Source of the DNA: Ariolimax columbianus
Lineage: Eukaryota; Mollusca; Gastropoda; Stylommatophora; Arionidae
NCBI GenBank assembly: GCA_036924085.1
Contig: JAVGWX010000013.1
Location: forward strand, 61,998,157 to 62,062,156
Direction: 5' to 3'
DNA length: 64,000 bases
The notes beneath the pieces are model-generated. The model had not been told where the DNA came from and did not search any database. It worked only from the letters and a program-made list of their open reading frames with translations. Below are positions 33,350 through 45,087 of this stretch, piece by piece; the first letter of the stretch is position 1, and every line of letters starts with the position of its first letter. A program made the position numbers and the translations under genes.

Positions 33350-33960
33350 CGCGGAAGTGACAAGAGCATATGTTAAACTCAACTTGGATTTCACTAAAAG
33401 ATGCATATAATGACATACAGCAGTTCAATGCGGGATTACTCACAAACAAGGATGTACAAGATACATTTAAAACATGATATCAAATAGGGATCTAGTGCTA
33501 CAACTAGAAGAAACAGTGGATGCTGCAGAGCACTGTCGATGGATACAAAATATTTGAATGAGACTTGTGGAGAAGTTTTTTTGGTAAAAGAGAGCACCAG
33601 CACAACGCATGGTTAACAACAGAATCAATAGCAAAGATAAAGGAAAATGAAGAAAGAAGATTTGAATAGAAGTAAAACTAGAAATATGAGAGCCAAAGCT
33701 CAGGAAGTATACACTGAAGTCAACAAGGAAGTAAGAAAGAGCATCAGAAGAGACAAGAGAAAATATATTGATAAGTTTGACAAGAGAGGCAGGGGAAGTT
33801 GCAGCAAAAGAAAATATGAAAGACTTATACAATTACACAAAGAAACAAGCAGAAAAATATAATCAAGAACATGGCTTTATTAAAGATGAGGAAGGAGATT
33901 TGATTTGTAATGCAAATGCGTAGATGAAGAGATGATCAGAACATTTCCAAGAACTATTAA
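33350..33960 (+). mobile_element. LINE endonuclease-RT linker remnant
   Basis: Text such as RKSIRRDKRKYIDKF, EVAAKENMKDLYNYTKK and GFIKDEEGDLICNANA is typical of the spacer between the endonuclease and RT domains of LINE ORF2. Frameshifted. Confidence 0.7.
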
Positions 33961-34265
33961 CTTAATGTCTTTATACTGGTTTAGAAGACTCTGCAAAGTC
34001 TGTATACAACCAATTTCTTTTATATTCACTTGACATAAAAATAACTATACGCTTTCAATCTATTCTTGGATGCATTAATTGATCTTGCCTCTATTATTTT
34101 CTATGGCAATGCATTCCAAGCATTCACCACTCTCTGACTAACAAAATATTTCCCGATATCTAATCTGGGCCTTTCTTTAATTAATTTGTGGCTGTGTCCT
34201 CTTGTTCTTGTAGGCAGCTACATTTTGAAAAATGTGTTGTAATCTAATTCAAATAATTTGAAGTA
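33955..34265 (-). mobile_element. LINE-A C-terminus and 3' end
   Basis: Hairpin with one mismatch (AGACTCTGCAAAGTCT). The reverse frame gives the ESGECLECIAIENN-like degraded form of the VVSAWNALP region. Confidence 0.68.
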
Positions 34266-34364
34266 GACAAGTCCCAGAAGATCCCCCAGATTAAGTCAAC
34301 AGAAACAGCTGCAAGTTAATTATGAGAAACCAAACAAAGAAGAAATCAGTGATGAGTTTTAAGG

Positions 34365-34680
34365 TGACTGAGGAGCCCAATGCGGGTCTGGAAGATCTCA
34401 GGGGAGTGTGGGCAGGTCCGTACGTCTGATGTGAGGGCTTAATTTCACTGGCTTTTCCAATCTGTCTCTGTTGTTCAGATGCTGTTTTTATGGATGCCTC
34501 GCTTGACGCTGTACCTTCACAGAAAGATGAGCGCCAAGTGGTTCAGTCTTTTGCAACAGCTTTCCAAGTGTCAGGTATTATGCAAAGGTTTTATAGTGAA
34601 GCCTTAAGTATCTTGGAAGCGATTCCTTTTGTCACCAAGGAAGCATATACCCTTATGCATCTCAACGTAAACGGGTAAAT
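34365..34680 (-). mobile_element. LINE-B C-terminal remnant (reverse of the 3150-3320 type)
   Basis: The reverse strand reads CPHSPEIFQTRIGLLSHL, the degraded C2H2 finger, preceded by sequence like 3165-3225 (GAGGCATC.ATAAAAACAGCA). Confidence 0.65.
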
Positions 34681-35130
34681 TTGGCAGCCAATGGGAGATA
34701 GTGGCTCAGTGGCTGCCCCAGGACATCGAAACAGCCCTATGGCCAAGAATTTTGAACAAAGAATAGTTCAACGAACAATAGAAGAGGAAGACAGGGAAAC
34801 AGGAAGCTTATGTGCAGAACTCATAAGAGAGAGCCCAGACAAGAATCGGATTGTAGGGATTGGAGATTGACTATTGCAGCCTAATGTTTCTATGCAATTT
34901 GTGAAGTGAAGTGAAGTGAAGGTGTTATAAACATGCACTGTACTTGTTTCTTGGGAAAAAAATAAATAGTGCCTTCATTTGAAAACAAATGATAATGTTT
35001 AAATACATGGTGACTGGGGAAAAAAACTCATACCAAAAGTATAAAAGATATAACTTTATGGTTCTTGTGTGAGCATGTCTGAAATAATGTTCTACAAGAA
35101 TATGCTGAGCTGTAAACTATAATTTGGGGT
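34681..35130. other. No gene recognised
   Basis: Includes a short GTGAA run at 34900-34920. No coding motif. Confidence 0.35.
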
Positions 35131-35134
35131 GGGT

Positions 35135-35420
35135 CTATATAAAGTTTGAGACCCGAGGTAGTGCACTGGCTTTTCAGCCGAGTGATCGAGGCTCGGTCCC
35201 CAGTTGGGGAAAGATTTTTTTCGATCAGAAAACGGTTCCTGGGGTTAAGCCCGTCTCAAATATTGGGTACCAGAATAATCTTGGAAAGTAAGGGTGGCTG
35301 ATGTAATATTGACCACATCATCTCTGTTGGTCAAGACAAATGTGGGCCTAACACCATATTCCAAATATGCCATACTGGCATGTTAGTGGAGTCTTTACTT
35401 TTTACTTTACAAAGTTTAAA
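35135..35420 (+). mobile_element. SINE-C
   Basis: Head GACCCGAGGTAGTGCACTGG, B-box-like GGCTCGGTCCCC, and a body with TATTGGGTACCAGAATAATC. Confidence 0.72.
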
Positions 35421-35429
35421 AAAAATTCA

Positions 35430-35705
35430 GATCCTGTTTACACACTCGTGTGGCATTTTGGGTATATGGTGTTAGGTCCATATTTTCTTGACCAATGACA
35501 CATTGGGGTTGTTGTGGTCAGCATCATGCCAGCTGCCTTTTTTTTCTTAGACATGCTCTGGTATTTAATTACTGAGGCTGGGTCAACCCCTGGACTGTTT
35601 GCGATAGAAAAAATATCCAGCATCAATTTGGGATTGATGGATAGATCACTCGTATGGGCAACCAGTGCACTAACCACTGCTCTACCGTGTCTATATAATA
35701 GAAAT
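35430..35705 (-). mobile_element. SINE-C, inverted neighbour
   Basis: Tail-to-tail with the previous copy. The head at the right end reads GTAGAGCAGTGGTTAGTGCA in reverse. Confidence 0.7.
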
Positions 35706-35869
35706 AAATTCAAGGTTAAAGCTGAGGTCATCCAATGGTATGGTTTGGGTAATGTTTTTTTTTGGATAACCTCTGTATTGATTTATGTCTTTTGTATGTC
35801 GTCATGCCGTGTTTGAATTGTACTTTTAATTGTACTTTTACTTCATTATATCACAGTACTTTTGACTGT

Positions 35870-36025
35870 CGAAGACAGATGTGTCGGACCGAAAGGTGCA
35901 AATATCGCAGTCATGCTGTAAACTAGCGACACAACTCATTCCGTTCTCCGGACAACATCCTGCTACTTGCAAAGTCCTGTTCGGGGCTTGGTAGTGGGAG
36001 ATTGAGAACAAACACAGAAGTAAAA
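35870..36025 (+). mobile_element. SINE-B, 5'-truncated
   Basis: GACAGATGTGTCGGACCGAA through GGGAGATTGAGAACAAACAC, then an A-rich AGAAG tail. Confidence 0.68.
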
Positions 36026-36029
36026 GAAG

Positions 36030-36485
36030 TACTTTTGTATGTGCCTTGATTAATTCAGTGTTTTTCAGCCTGTTTTACTCTTGGTCCCATCTTATGAGTC
36101 ATTTACGTCTATGGTCCCCAGCCCTCGTAGTCACTGATGTCTTTAATATGTGCATAAATGTCAACTTAATTATTTACCAATAATTTGTACTTTTTTTCCC
36201 CACTTTTCCGTTTGTGTACGGCTGTGTGATGTATTGTACTGGATTGTTTCTCTTAAGAGTTTTGTGATAATTATTTAAATAACATAATTCTTGCTGCTTG
36301 TATGTCAGTCACAGTACCATGTGGTCCTCAGGATATACTCATTTCTCGATTACAAACGAGTACAGCAAATTCAGAAAAATGCCCCACGAAAGTAGATTAT
36401 TTGCTTATAAATAAGATTTAAATGATGATCTAATGTAAATTAAAAGTTAAATATTATAATTACGATGTTTGAAGAAAATGTATAG
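36030..36485. other. No gene recognised
   Basis: AT-rich, no motif seen. Confidence 0.35.
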
Positions 36486-36489
36486 GATA

Positions 36490-36985
36490 TTGTTGTTTGT
36501 CCATCAGTTCCAAAGAGGGCTACATATCATCTGTCAATCCTGGAGTGATTTCGTGGGTGGCTGATCAAACCAATCCCGAAAGATCTGTCACACTGATGAC
36601 AGAGAAACACTGTGTGACCGCCATATGGAAGCAGCTCATCTCTTGGCTTTCGTGTGGTCCGTCTCCGTGCAGCTTCCTTGATTCTTGTCTGCTCCATATT
36701 CACTGTGCCAGCAGCAATATTCTCCCTTTCTCAAGATCCATGCCACAGTTCTTCATTAAGGCTTTCAGAGTGTCTTTGTAACGTTTTATTTGGCCACTGC
36801 GAGCTCACTTGTCCAACTCAAGCTCACCATAGAATATTTTCTTCTGAAGGCACTCATCTGGCATGCGTAGAACTTCTACATCTGTGATCCTGTCTCACCA
36901 TTTTATGTTCACCAATTTCCTTAGGCAGTCCAGGTTGAAGTTATTGAGCTTCTTTGCACATCAACTGTACACAGGTACGTTTGGG
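36490..36985 (-). mobile_element. LINE-B C-terminal remnant
   Basis: The reverse of this stretch aligns with the LINE-B tail at 40720-41270 (GGCAGTCC..., CTGACAGATG...). Both share the antisense text SVNPG followed by ADQTNP. Decayed. Confidence 0.6.
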
Positions 36986-36989
36986 CGTA

Positions 36990-37670
36990 ATAAGTTATGG
37001 AACACAATAGAGTGCAGAGGTATAGATGATGAATACAAACATGACATCAGTGTGTTGTATGAGTCAAGTTATCATTACGTTACCAGACCTCATCATTGAA
37101 AACAATTCAGCCGGTCATTTTGCTTTCACAAAAATGTAGCCTGCAGTTTAAACCTGCGGCAAGTTACACATTTCAAGAATCCGCCGTTAATCTAGAACAG
37201 TGTTTGCCAACCTTTTAACACATGTGAACATATAAAACATCTGTTTGAGGACCAGTGAAGCTAACAATATTTTTCACGGACCAATGAAGTTAGGAACAAT
37301 TTTTTGCGGACAGCTCAGACAGAAAAAAAAAATCAATGATTAGAAGTTACTTGTCTTCCGAAATACCACAGCACAGTATTAGCAGATAAATTCATCTCTA
37401 AAACTTGTTTATCAATTTTTTATTGATCTAGTTTACATTTAGCCATATTTGGGGGCCTAGTCATTTATACACACAAAAAATAAACCAGAATAAAACCTCG
37501 CATACTTTGATAAAAATGCAAAATTTAGACAAGCTCTTATGTACGAAAAGTATGGATACTTGTGTAGCTAATTCCATTTGCGTTAACAAAATTAGCAAAT
37601 CAGAGCTTAGATCACCTCAAGGTGATCTCCACAGTTAAGCCGCAATCACTTTTGCGGACCGTCAGAAAAT
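36990..37670. other. No gene recognised
   Basis: AT-rich flank of LINE-R, no coding motif. Confidence 0.35.
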
Positions 37671-37674
37671 TCAT

Positions 37675-38368
37675 GTGGACCTATATTGGTACAATAACGT
37701 TGCAGGGTTTCAATCTGTCATAGAAGCAAATGGGCAGGTACTTGAGGTGGTGAAACGTTTCAAATATCTTGGATCGTTGATCAGCGAAGAGGGTTCGAAG
37801 CCAGAGGTAATTGCAAGAATAGCACAAACAACAGCGGCGCTGACTCGGCTGAAACCTATTTGGCGAGACAAGCGCCTCGCCCTCGGCATAAAAGTCAGAC
37901 TACTGCGCTCTTTGGTGCTGTCAATATTTCTGTATGCCTGCGAGACCTGGACCATTACAGCAGATATCCAGGGCAGAATACGTGCAATGGAAATGCGGTG
38001 CTATAGAAAACTCCTAAATGTTACATATAAGGATCATGTCATGAACGTAGACATCTGTCAGAGAGTTGAAGACGCTATTGGTCCTTTTGAAGATCTGTTC
38101 ACAACTATCAAAAGATGGCCTGGTGCGGGCACGTCGCGAGGTCCAATGGAATTCCCAACTTGATACTCTTTGGATCCGTACCGAGACAGAGAGGGCGAGG
38201 ACGTCCAAGGAAGAGATGGGTGGACAACATCGCTGAGTGGTCAGGCCTTCGCCCCGGTGAGATACGTCAGGCGGCGACAGACAGAGAGAGCTGGCGTGGG
38301 ATTTTCATGTCTTCATGTGTGCCCCAACGGCCTGATGGGTTACGGGATGAACTGAACTGAACTGAACC
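37675..38368 (+). mobile_element. LINE-R (RTE-like) RT C-terminus with TGAAC tail
   Basis: The frame reads VKRFKYLGSLISEEGSKPEV, IARIAQTTAALTRLK, SLVLSIFLYACETWTITADI and MEMRCYRKLLNVTYKDHV, then after a frameshift near 38120 CGHVARSNGIPNLI, RGRGRPRKRWVDNIAEWSGL. This is the C-terminus of RTE-type ORFs. It ends in (TGAAC)n at about 38350-38367. 5'-truncated. Confidence 0.82.
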
Positions 38369-38369
38369 A

Positions 38370-39095
38370 GTGGGTGGGAAACACTGATCTATAATATTTG
38401 AAGAAATAAATACATTTTATAGTTAGCAATATAGTAGTTACTGGATCAGAACTACACAATCGGTCACGCTTGTCTGCACACTCGATTGCAAGTATATACA
38501 AAAGGGTCTCTACTCTCAGGATAGAGGAGTGACAGAGGAAGGAAGGAAGGATCAGAACTATACATTTCTGTCAATTGTTTCTCAACCCTCAAACAAATTA
38601 AGTTATTAATCAAAACTGTGTCGATTCCCTGTGAAGCATAGGTTTTCAACATGTCAAGTCATCAAATGTTGGTATTTTTGATGCATAATGTTTCTGCTGC
38701 ATTGAATAGCAAGCCCATCTTAACAATGAAGTTAACAGGAGTAACATTTGTAATGTAGTCTCTCCCCTCAGGTATTGGTTAGTCTGATGTAGGTGTCTTC
38801 ATTAACTGAAGTTGGCATGTTTGCCATGTGGCCCTAATGAATATCGTGTAGCCTAAGTCTCAAAGAATTCACCTATCTCGACAGCATGATCTTATCTGAT
38901 GGGCCAGTGGTCCTTAAATGTCAAGGCAGATCGGACTAGCTGCATCTGCTATGCACAACATAACAATGTGTATGGAGTAATGACAAGATCTCCCTTAGAA
39001 CAAAAATCCACATTTACCAGTCATGCGTGGTTCCAGTCGTCAAAATGGCTTCGAAAACTTAAAATTACTTTAAAAAGTAAAGTAGCCCATAACAA
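38370..39095. other. No gene recognised
   Basis: No known motif; short GGAA run near 38540. Confidence 0.35.
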
Positions 39096-39099
39096 TACT

Positions 39100-39340
39100 G
39101 CTGTAGGGGTGTGAGATGTTAGCGATCTCACATTTCAAAGGTACGGCTATATGAGGGCAGTAGCCATCTCCTCTCCTTCGCCGCTTTTACTTCCCAGACC
39201 GAACCAGTGCCCATTTAAGGTTGGGTCGACCCGGGAGCCATTGTGGTAAGAAAAAACATTTCCACCTCAACTGGGGAATAAACCCAGGACCACTCAGATG
39301 TGAAGCCAGCTTGCTAACTACTGTACTGCGCTATGCTGTT
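39100..39340 (-). mobile_element. SINE-C, degraded
   Basis: Body TTGGGTCGACCCGGGAGCCA and a head-like right end with CTAACTACTGTACTGCGC, in the order of other SINE-C copies. Confidence 0.55.
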
Positions 39341-39725
39341 CCACCTACTACTTAAACATAACATATCAAGGCTAAAAGTCTTCCACGTGTGCAACCAGCT
39401 GTGTTACCTGGGCACCCGATGGCATGACTACATCCGCATTGTGGAGGTCTCTGCTAGAACAGGCCTCCACCTAATTCAGGAAATTCTGGACTGCCGCCAG
39501 GTCTCTTTATTCGATCATATCATATAGCTGGACTAGAAAACCCCGACCCACAAGGTACTTCACAAATCGTTCTTCAGTGCCAAAGAACTCTCCCCCGACC
39601 AGCTGTACGCGCAAAAGAGGTCGTCACCGCACAGTATGGCTCCAGCAGATAGTAGCCACCCCCTCCGCCCTGGACGAGACCTGGAACCGTGCCACGACAG
39701 TGGGCCATAGATGTGATCGATCAAC
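39340..39725 (+). mobile_element. LINE RT C-terminal fragment
   Basis: The order CNQLCYLGTRWHDYIRIVEV, VSLFDHII and later proline/arginine-rich text follows LINE tails of the type at 42440-42770. Decayed. Confidence 0.5.
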
Positions 39726-40059
39726 ATAAAGGGGCCACAACGCCTAAGCGAACTTACTTACTTTCTCTGCCTGTGTTGAGACACTGTTCTAGCCGATCAA
39801 TCTCTTATTTTTTTCAAATCTGTTTGCTAAGCTGTGATATTTTAAAATATTTTACTGTCTTCAAAGATTGTTTCTGCTTCAGTTGATCAATGCTTGAAAG
39901 TTGCCTTCGAAATACATGCAATTAAATGTCATAAAATTCAATTTTTGGTGTTCATTTCAACTTCTACTGTCATTGTTCATTTACACAGGAACTGCAGATC
40001 TTTCAATAAACTCTGCTCGGCTTTTTCAGGGTCTTAATATTGCTGTACAGTTTTATTCA

Positions 40060-40650
40060 AGGGAGAAGGCATGGACCACATCCTTCAGATCTGTGTGCTA
40101 GGGGCAGTCCTTAAGTGCATGTGCTGCTGTCATGTTTACCAAACCACACTCTCCAGAGCAGCTCATATTGATGATGATGGACACTCAAGAATTGCAAAAG
40201 AATGTATAGCATTTGGAAAACTAAGAACCTCAGTTTGGGACCGTAGAGGAATGAAGCTTATAACCAAATTGGCCAGATACATGACCAAATGGGAAACCGA
40301 ACATACTGGTTACACCAAAAACGATGCCTATTACCAGTTGAACCGAAGAGAGCAGGTAGTTGTCTTCAGACTTCGCACTGGCCACAACAGACTGAGGTAC
40401 CACCTATTCAACAAATTGAAGATAGGGTGTACCGACGAATGCCCGTGCGGCACTGGTAAAATGACCACTGAACATCTGCTACAGAACTGCCCGACATACG
40501 AGGATCAGAGAGAGCAGATGTGGCCATTACCAGTGGAACTGCAAGACAAGCTCTATGGCAGTGGCGAGAGCCTCAGGATGACCGCCGCTTTTCTCGAAAA
40601 AATAATGGTTACTGTCTGACTGTGTACGCAGAAGAAGAAGAAGATAACCA
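40060..40650 (+). mobile_element. LINE-H C-terminal part with (GAA)n tail
   Basis: KLARYMTKWETEHTGYTKND, AYYQLNRREQVVVFRLRTGH, NRLRYHLFNKLKIG, DECPCGTGKMTTEHLLQNCP; TGA at about 40617-40619, then GAAGAAGAAGAAGAT. Nearly the same protein as 57840-58100 on the minus strand. The RNase H core is missing (5'-truncated). Confidence 0.85.
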
Positions 40651-41275
40651 AATTGAAGGTTTATGCGGCAGTCGTCCTACAAACTCTTATGTACGGCTGT
40701 ATAACCTGGACTGTGTACAGTTGACATGTGAAGAAGCTTGACCACTTCCATCTGGGCTGCCTAAGGAAACTGCTGAACATAAATTGACAAGATAGGATCA
40801 CAGATGTTGAAGTTCTTTCACGGGCTGGCATGACCAGCATCCACACTACTCTGTGCAAATCGCAGCTTGGGTGGACTGATCATGTTGTCCGCATGTCAGA
40901 TGAGCGACTTCCAAAGAAAATATTACTATGACGAGCTTGAGTCAGGCAAGCGAGCTCGCGGTGGCCAAATAGAACGTTACAAAGACACTCTGAAAGCCTC
41001 ACTGAAGAACTGTGACCTTGACCCTGATAATTGGGAGAACACTGCTGCTGATCGCTATGCCTGGCATACTAAAATTTCTTCTGACACAGCAGATATGGAG
41101 CAGACAAGAATCACAAGCTGCACGGAGACGAACGACACGAAAGGCAAGAGACGAGTTGTCCCCGCCTGACAGTGTTTCTCTGCCCTCAGAGTAGCGGATG
41201 TTTTTATGCTTGGATTGGTTTGATCAGCCACATACGAACCCACTCCAGGATTGACAGATGACTGTGGTTTTCTTT
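40650..41275 (+). mobile_element. LINE-B C-terminal remnant
   Basis: TKLKVYAAVVLQTLMYG starts right after the LINE-H GAA tail; downstream MSDERLPKKILL and the degraded finger CPQSSGCFYAWIGLISHIRT H to TGA. Frameshifted repeatedly. Confidence 0.75.
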
Positions 41276-41428
41276 GGAAACAATGGACAAACAACAACGT
41301 AGAATGGTGGTGCATATTTTGAATTTGGTGTACAGAGTGGCATCTCATTCTGTTGTGGCCAGGTCAGAGATGAAAAATGATATCTTGGTCTTGTTTGAAA
41401 TGTTGGTAGTATCAGTCAGGGACCGAAG

Positions 41429-41735
41429 GTACAGCACAGTGAATGAGCTGACAGCACAGTGAATGAGCTGACAGCACAGTGAATGAGCTGACAGCACAGT
41501 GAATGAGCTGACAGTACAGTGAATGAGCTGACAGCACAGCGAATGAGCTGACAGCACAGTGAATGAGCTGACAGCACAGTGAATGAGCTGACAGTACAGT
41601 GAATGAGCTGACAGCACAGCGAATGAGCTGACAGCACAGTGAATGAGCTGACAGCACAGTGAATGAGCTGACAGTACAGTGAATGAGCTGACAGTACAGC
41701 GAATGAGCTGACAGCACAGTGAATGAGCTGACAGC
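41429..41735 (+). repeat. Minisatellite, 20-bp unit, ~15 copies
   Basis: Unit ACAGTGAATGAGCTGACAGC with T/C variants. The last unit runs without a break into the SINE-B' head (GAATGAGCTGACAGCAGCC). Confidence 0.94.
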
Positions 41736-42075
41736 AGCCAGCAACTCATAGCTGGCTCCTTGCATCAGGGCCAGCGAACGAGAGCTGACCAAGACCCTAT
41801 TCTGTCCCCAAGCAGTGACCCACAGACGGCACTAATGCAGCCTGGCTTAGAGAATAGGAGTTGCAATGAGAAGGCAAATATGGAACGAAATAAAAGCGAC
41901 AGAAACTGGATGTGTCAGACCAAAAGGCACAGATATCGCAGCCTCGCTATAATGATAATAATAATGTTCGCTTAGGCGTCTGAGGCCCGTTGCGTCGGAT
42001 GAACATCATGTCCAGTTGTAACTGCATGCTATAACTCGCTATAAACTACATTACAATGTCCATTTCAGGGCAAAC
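41720..42075 (+). mobile_element. SINE-B' copy
   Basis: Head GAGCTGACAGCAGCCAGC, then CATCAGGGCCAGCGAACGAG, through CATTTCAGGGCAAACGCCC. A 70-bp stretch near 41963-42035 is shared with 44275-44330. Confidence 0.7.
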
Positions 42076-42164
42076 GCCCAACTATCTTTCTGCCATTTTA
42101 TTTTGTAATCTTCTTTTATAAAATATCTAAGAAGCTTGTTTCCATCACTCAACTGGTGCCCAGG

Positions 42165-42372
42165 CTAATAAGAATAGAATCATGGGTTAGCAACCTCATC
42201 ATGTGCATGTTGGCCCGACACAACCGATTTCAGCTGGCTTTTTTCAGTACCATGTTTGCTTTCCCACTGCGATTCTTATCCCTTGGTCAGACTACAACTA
42301 GTGCAGCCCTGGAAACAGGGCTGCTATGTGGAGTCTCTGGCAGCTGTCAGCTCGTTCACTCTTGCACTTGGA
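42165..42372 (-). mobile_element. SINE-B' fragment, inverted
   Basis: In reverse, GAACGAGCTGACAGCTGCC at the right end and a CGGTTGTGTCGGGCC-like left part. Confidence 0.55.
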
Positions 42373-42399
42373 CACCCAAATAAGAAGTGATCCACAGCA

Positions 42400-42775
42400 A
42401 CCTTCCAACCAGAGGCGCATCCTCGGGATTGTCTGGCTGACATAATTTCCAGCAGTAAAGTAGTTCGACATACCCAACTTACAGGCATTGTCTCAACGAT
42501 TGTTTGTCGTTGTCTCTTCCTTTTCGGTCATATTGCTCGTCTTTCTCGGGAAGTCCCAGCCCACGACATGCTTCAGCAGGCTGTGAGGGCGAGTTACTGG
42601 AAGAAGCCATGCTCATCCTGGAGACGTCCTCGGGGCAACATCTGCGTAAAACAGATTGCGACCTCCCCAAAAAGAACTGCAGGCCACCTGGGATGCAACC
42701 ATCAGACGTGGTCATGGACATTCAACGGGATGGGCCCTGGTCGCCTAAGCGTACTATTGATTATCGATTGATTGA
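42400..42775 (+). mobile_element. LINE RT C-terminal fragment
   Basis: One frame reads LFGHIARLSREVPAHDMLQQ, the FGH.ARL...VPAH signature of LINE tails, followed by RRPRG and TWSWTF. Confidence 0.6.
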
Positions 42776-43029
42776 ACCTTCCAGGGCAGACCAGGCCCTT
42801 AGCCTTGGTTGGCGGCTGGTCTAGGAGCGAAGCCCCAATAGGCAAACAGATAGAGCATTGCTCTGCTGAACCGACAGCTTCTGCAGCTTGCCTTGTTCCA
42901 AATGTATTGGTATCACCTTTCCCTTGGAGCAAACAAGGCAGACCGAGAGAGGGACCACACTGTTTGGGCAACACATGATCTCTATAGTATAGCCTGTGCT
43001 TTGTGTTAAAAGCACAATTACTATCGTCT

Positions 43030-43365
43030 GACAATGTGAAAAGAGCCAATGGGAACCTTCCAAGCACAAAAAGGGCTGTGCATGGAGTTAGCAACCTCAT
43101 ATTCTGTGTGATGTCCTTCCTACCTGTTACGTTGTATTGCTCTTTTATTATGACTTCTCCTTTTTCATAGTGGTGGTAATATGTCATTGCATTTTGAAAT
43201 TGGACAAAACTAAAACAAAAAATATACAGGAATCTTGCAGTATTTATTTCAACCAGTTTATTTCAATTTATACACACACATATTTCTGGATATGGATATA
43301 TGTTTTAACATTTAAACCCGGGAGAGATGACATGTGTCAGGGTCAGGTGAAACATACTGATCACG
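43030..43365. other. No gene recognised
   Basis: The left edge shares ACTATCGTCTGACAATGTG with LINE-B 3' ends, so an old LINE-B tail may lie here. Otherwise nothing seen. Confidence 0.35.
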
Positions 43366-43369
43366 ACAC

Positions 43370-43560
43370 ACAGACACACCTCGCTAGTCTCTTGGACACA
43401 GGCTGTATCAGCAGCAGCTTGGCCAACCAAATGGAAATTGACGCTGTGATCCCAACAGTGACAAGCCTACTGAGAACAATGCATTGAACTACAGCCAGGA
43501 AGACCACGATCCACCTTCCTCAGGATGTAAGCAGAGCCACTGTAACTTACAACCACATAA
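43370..43560 (-). repeat. Dispersed repeat F, degraded
   Basis: Contains CTCTTGGACACAGGCTG and CACGATCCACCTTCCTCAGG, in the order of the repeat at 16795-16990. Confidence 0.4.
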
Positions 43561-43569
43561 ACTTATCTC

Positions 43570-44090
43570 TTTTTCACTCCAGCCAGAGTTGGGCTCCTTT
43601 AGGAAGACTGCACCAAAACACTGGGTACTTTCTGTAGCAATTAGTTTTACACAATGAATTTGCTACCCCCATTCACAACTCTCTTTTGCCATCTTTTACA
43701 ACATACACAGAGGTACATTGATTCCATTCTTTCATCCCCAGTAAATGACCCCTGGATCCACTTGAGGGGGTAGCAGGAAGAAGTGTCGACAAGAGTTAAT
43801 TAACTTCCAACTACATTTAAATTTAAATCCACGTTCAACATATCTGTACAAAAATCAAGAATTCAATCACTAGGCTACCACAAAAGTATAAATCGAATAC
43901 AACATTTTTCTGGCGATTCATGTACATCTATGCCCTGTTGGGCCAGATGAAATATGAAATACAGACTTGTAGCAAAGAATACATTTAGAAATCAAGGAGA
44001 GAATGTAAGGATGGATAGGGCAAACAATAAGGAAGAAGTCTAACAATGTAACCAGACATGTGCTGGATTGAAACCCACAGGAATGGGACA
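43570..44090. other. No gene recognised
   Basis: No motif seen. Confidence 0.35.
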
Positions 44091-44096
44091 ATGATG

Positions 44097-44262
44097 CAGC
44101 ACAGTGAGTGAGCTGACAGCAGCTGACCAAAACCTAATGCCCCCTTCAAATGGTGGCCCTGAAAATAAGCTGCATTTCTGTAGTCTGGCTCGGAGAAAAG
44201 GGATCGCAATGGGAGGACAAAAAAAGAGCCAGCTGAAACTAGATGTGCCAGACCAAAATACG
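44097..44262 (+). mobile_element. SINE-B' copy, truncated
   Basis: CAGCACAGTGAGTGAGCTGA head with a single copy of the motif that is tandemly amplified at 41429-41735. Confidence 0.65.
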
Positions 44263-44559
44263 CAGGCATCACTAAATAAATGTTTGCCTAGTCATCTGAA
44301 GCCCGTTGTGTCGGTCAGCGACCAGCCAAAACGTTGCTCTGCCAGACCTCTTCTACAGGGAGGGGGTTAACTGTTGAAGCCATGTGTTTCGGAGACGACC
44401 TCTCCTGCATTCCAGCCGGCTGGTTGGATACCCTTAGCACTTTGAACTGCCTTGAGAAGGAGCTGGAACTTCCTGATCCAGTCAAACATGTCCAAACAGG
44501 GAAAGGCGACGACGGTCCAGGACTTCCGATACAGTTGGGAGATTAGTCTTAGTAGAGGG

Positions 44560-44912
44560 ATCAAGATGCTGAGCAGCGCATGAGCTGCAGTGATCAGTGA
44601 CCCATAGCTGACTGCTAGCACATCAGGGCCAGCGAATCAGAGCTGCCAAGACCCTTCTACACCTCCACACGGTGATCCTGGATAACAGGATGCAGCAGAG
44701 CAGACTGGCTAAGGAGAAGGGATCGAAGAGGGAATGCTAACCCGGTACTCAAAAAATGCTTACTGAAGTCGGATGTGTTGGACCGAAAGGTGGAAATATT
44801 GCAGTCAAGCTGTAAACTACGACACAGCGCATTCCACTCTCTGGACTACATTTTGCTACTTAAGCCCTTTTCAGGGTTTGGTAGCGGGAGATTGAGAACG
44901 AACAAAGCCAAG
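44560..44912 (+). mobile_element. SINE-B, full-length
   Basis: GATCAAGATGCTGAGCAGC to GAACAAAGCCAAGCCAAG, about 350 bp, both ends present. Confidence 0.78.
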
Positions 44913-44930
44913 CCAAGATAGATAAGTTAA

Positions 44931-45087
44931 CCCTTTATAGTCTGGTCTAGTTGATTAGATTTGTCTTAACCCTTCAAGTCTGGAAAAGTTCTTCAGATTA
45001 GTGTCTTATTCCGTTACAGCCCGGTCTAATAGATAAGATTCAAGTTTTAAGACACGAATCTAATAAATTAGGCTAAACTGTAAAGGG
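44931..45087. mobile_element. piggyBac-type MITE
   Basis: A 157-bp element with ~40-bp imperfect terminal inverted repeats starting CCCTTTATAGTCTGGTCTAG (left) and, in reverse, CCCTTTACAGTTTAGCCTAA (right). Flanked by TTAA (44927-44930) and ATAA (45088-45091), as expected for TTAA-specific piggyBac insertion with one mutation. No transposase. Confidence 0.72.

Noticed and set aside
34479..34574. A 96-nt candidate exon with a good pyrimidine tract, CAG acceptor and GTATTA donor
   Set aside because: The stretch is the reverse complement of a LINE-B C-terminal region (compare 3150-3230) and no homologous protein is recognised in either open frame.
37675..38360. A functional RTE element
   Set aside because: Only the C-terminal RT part is present, with a frameshift near 38120; endonuclease and RT core are absent.
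41345..41792. Minus-strand frames repeating LSAHSLCCQLIHC
   Set aside because: Translation of the 20-bp minisatellite attached to SINE-B'.
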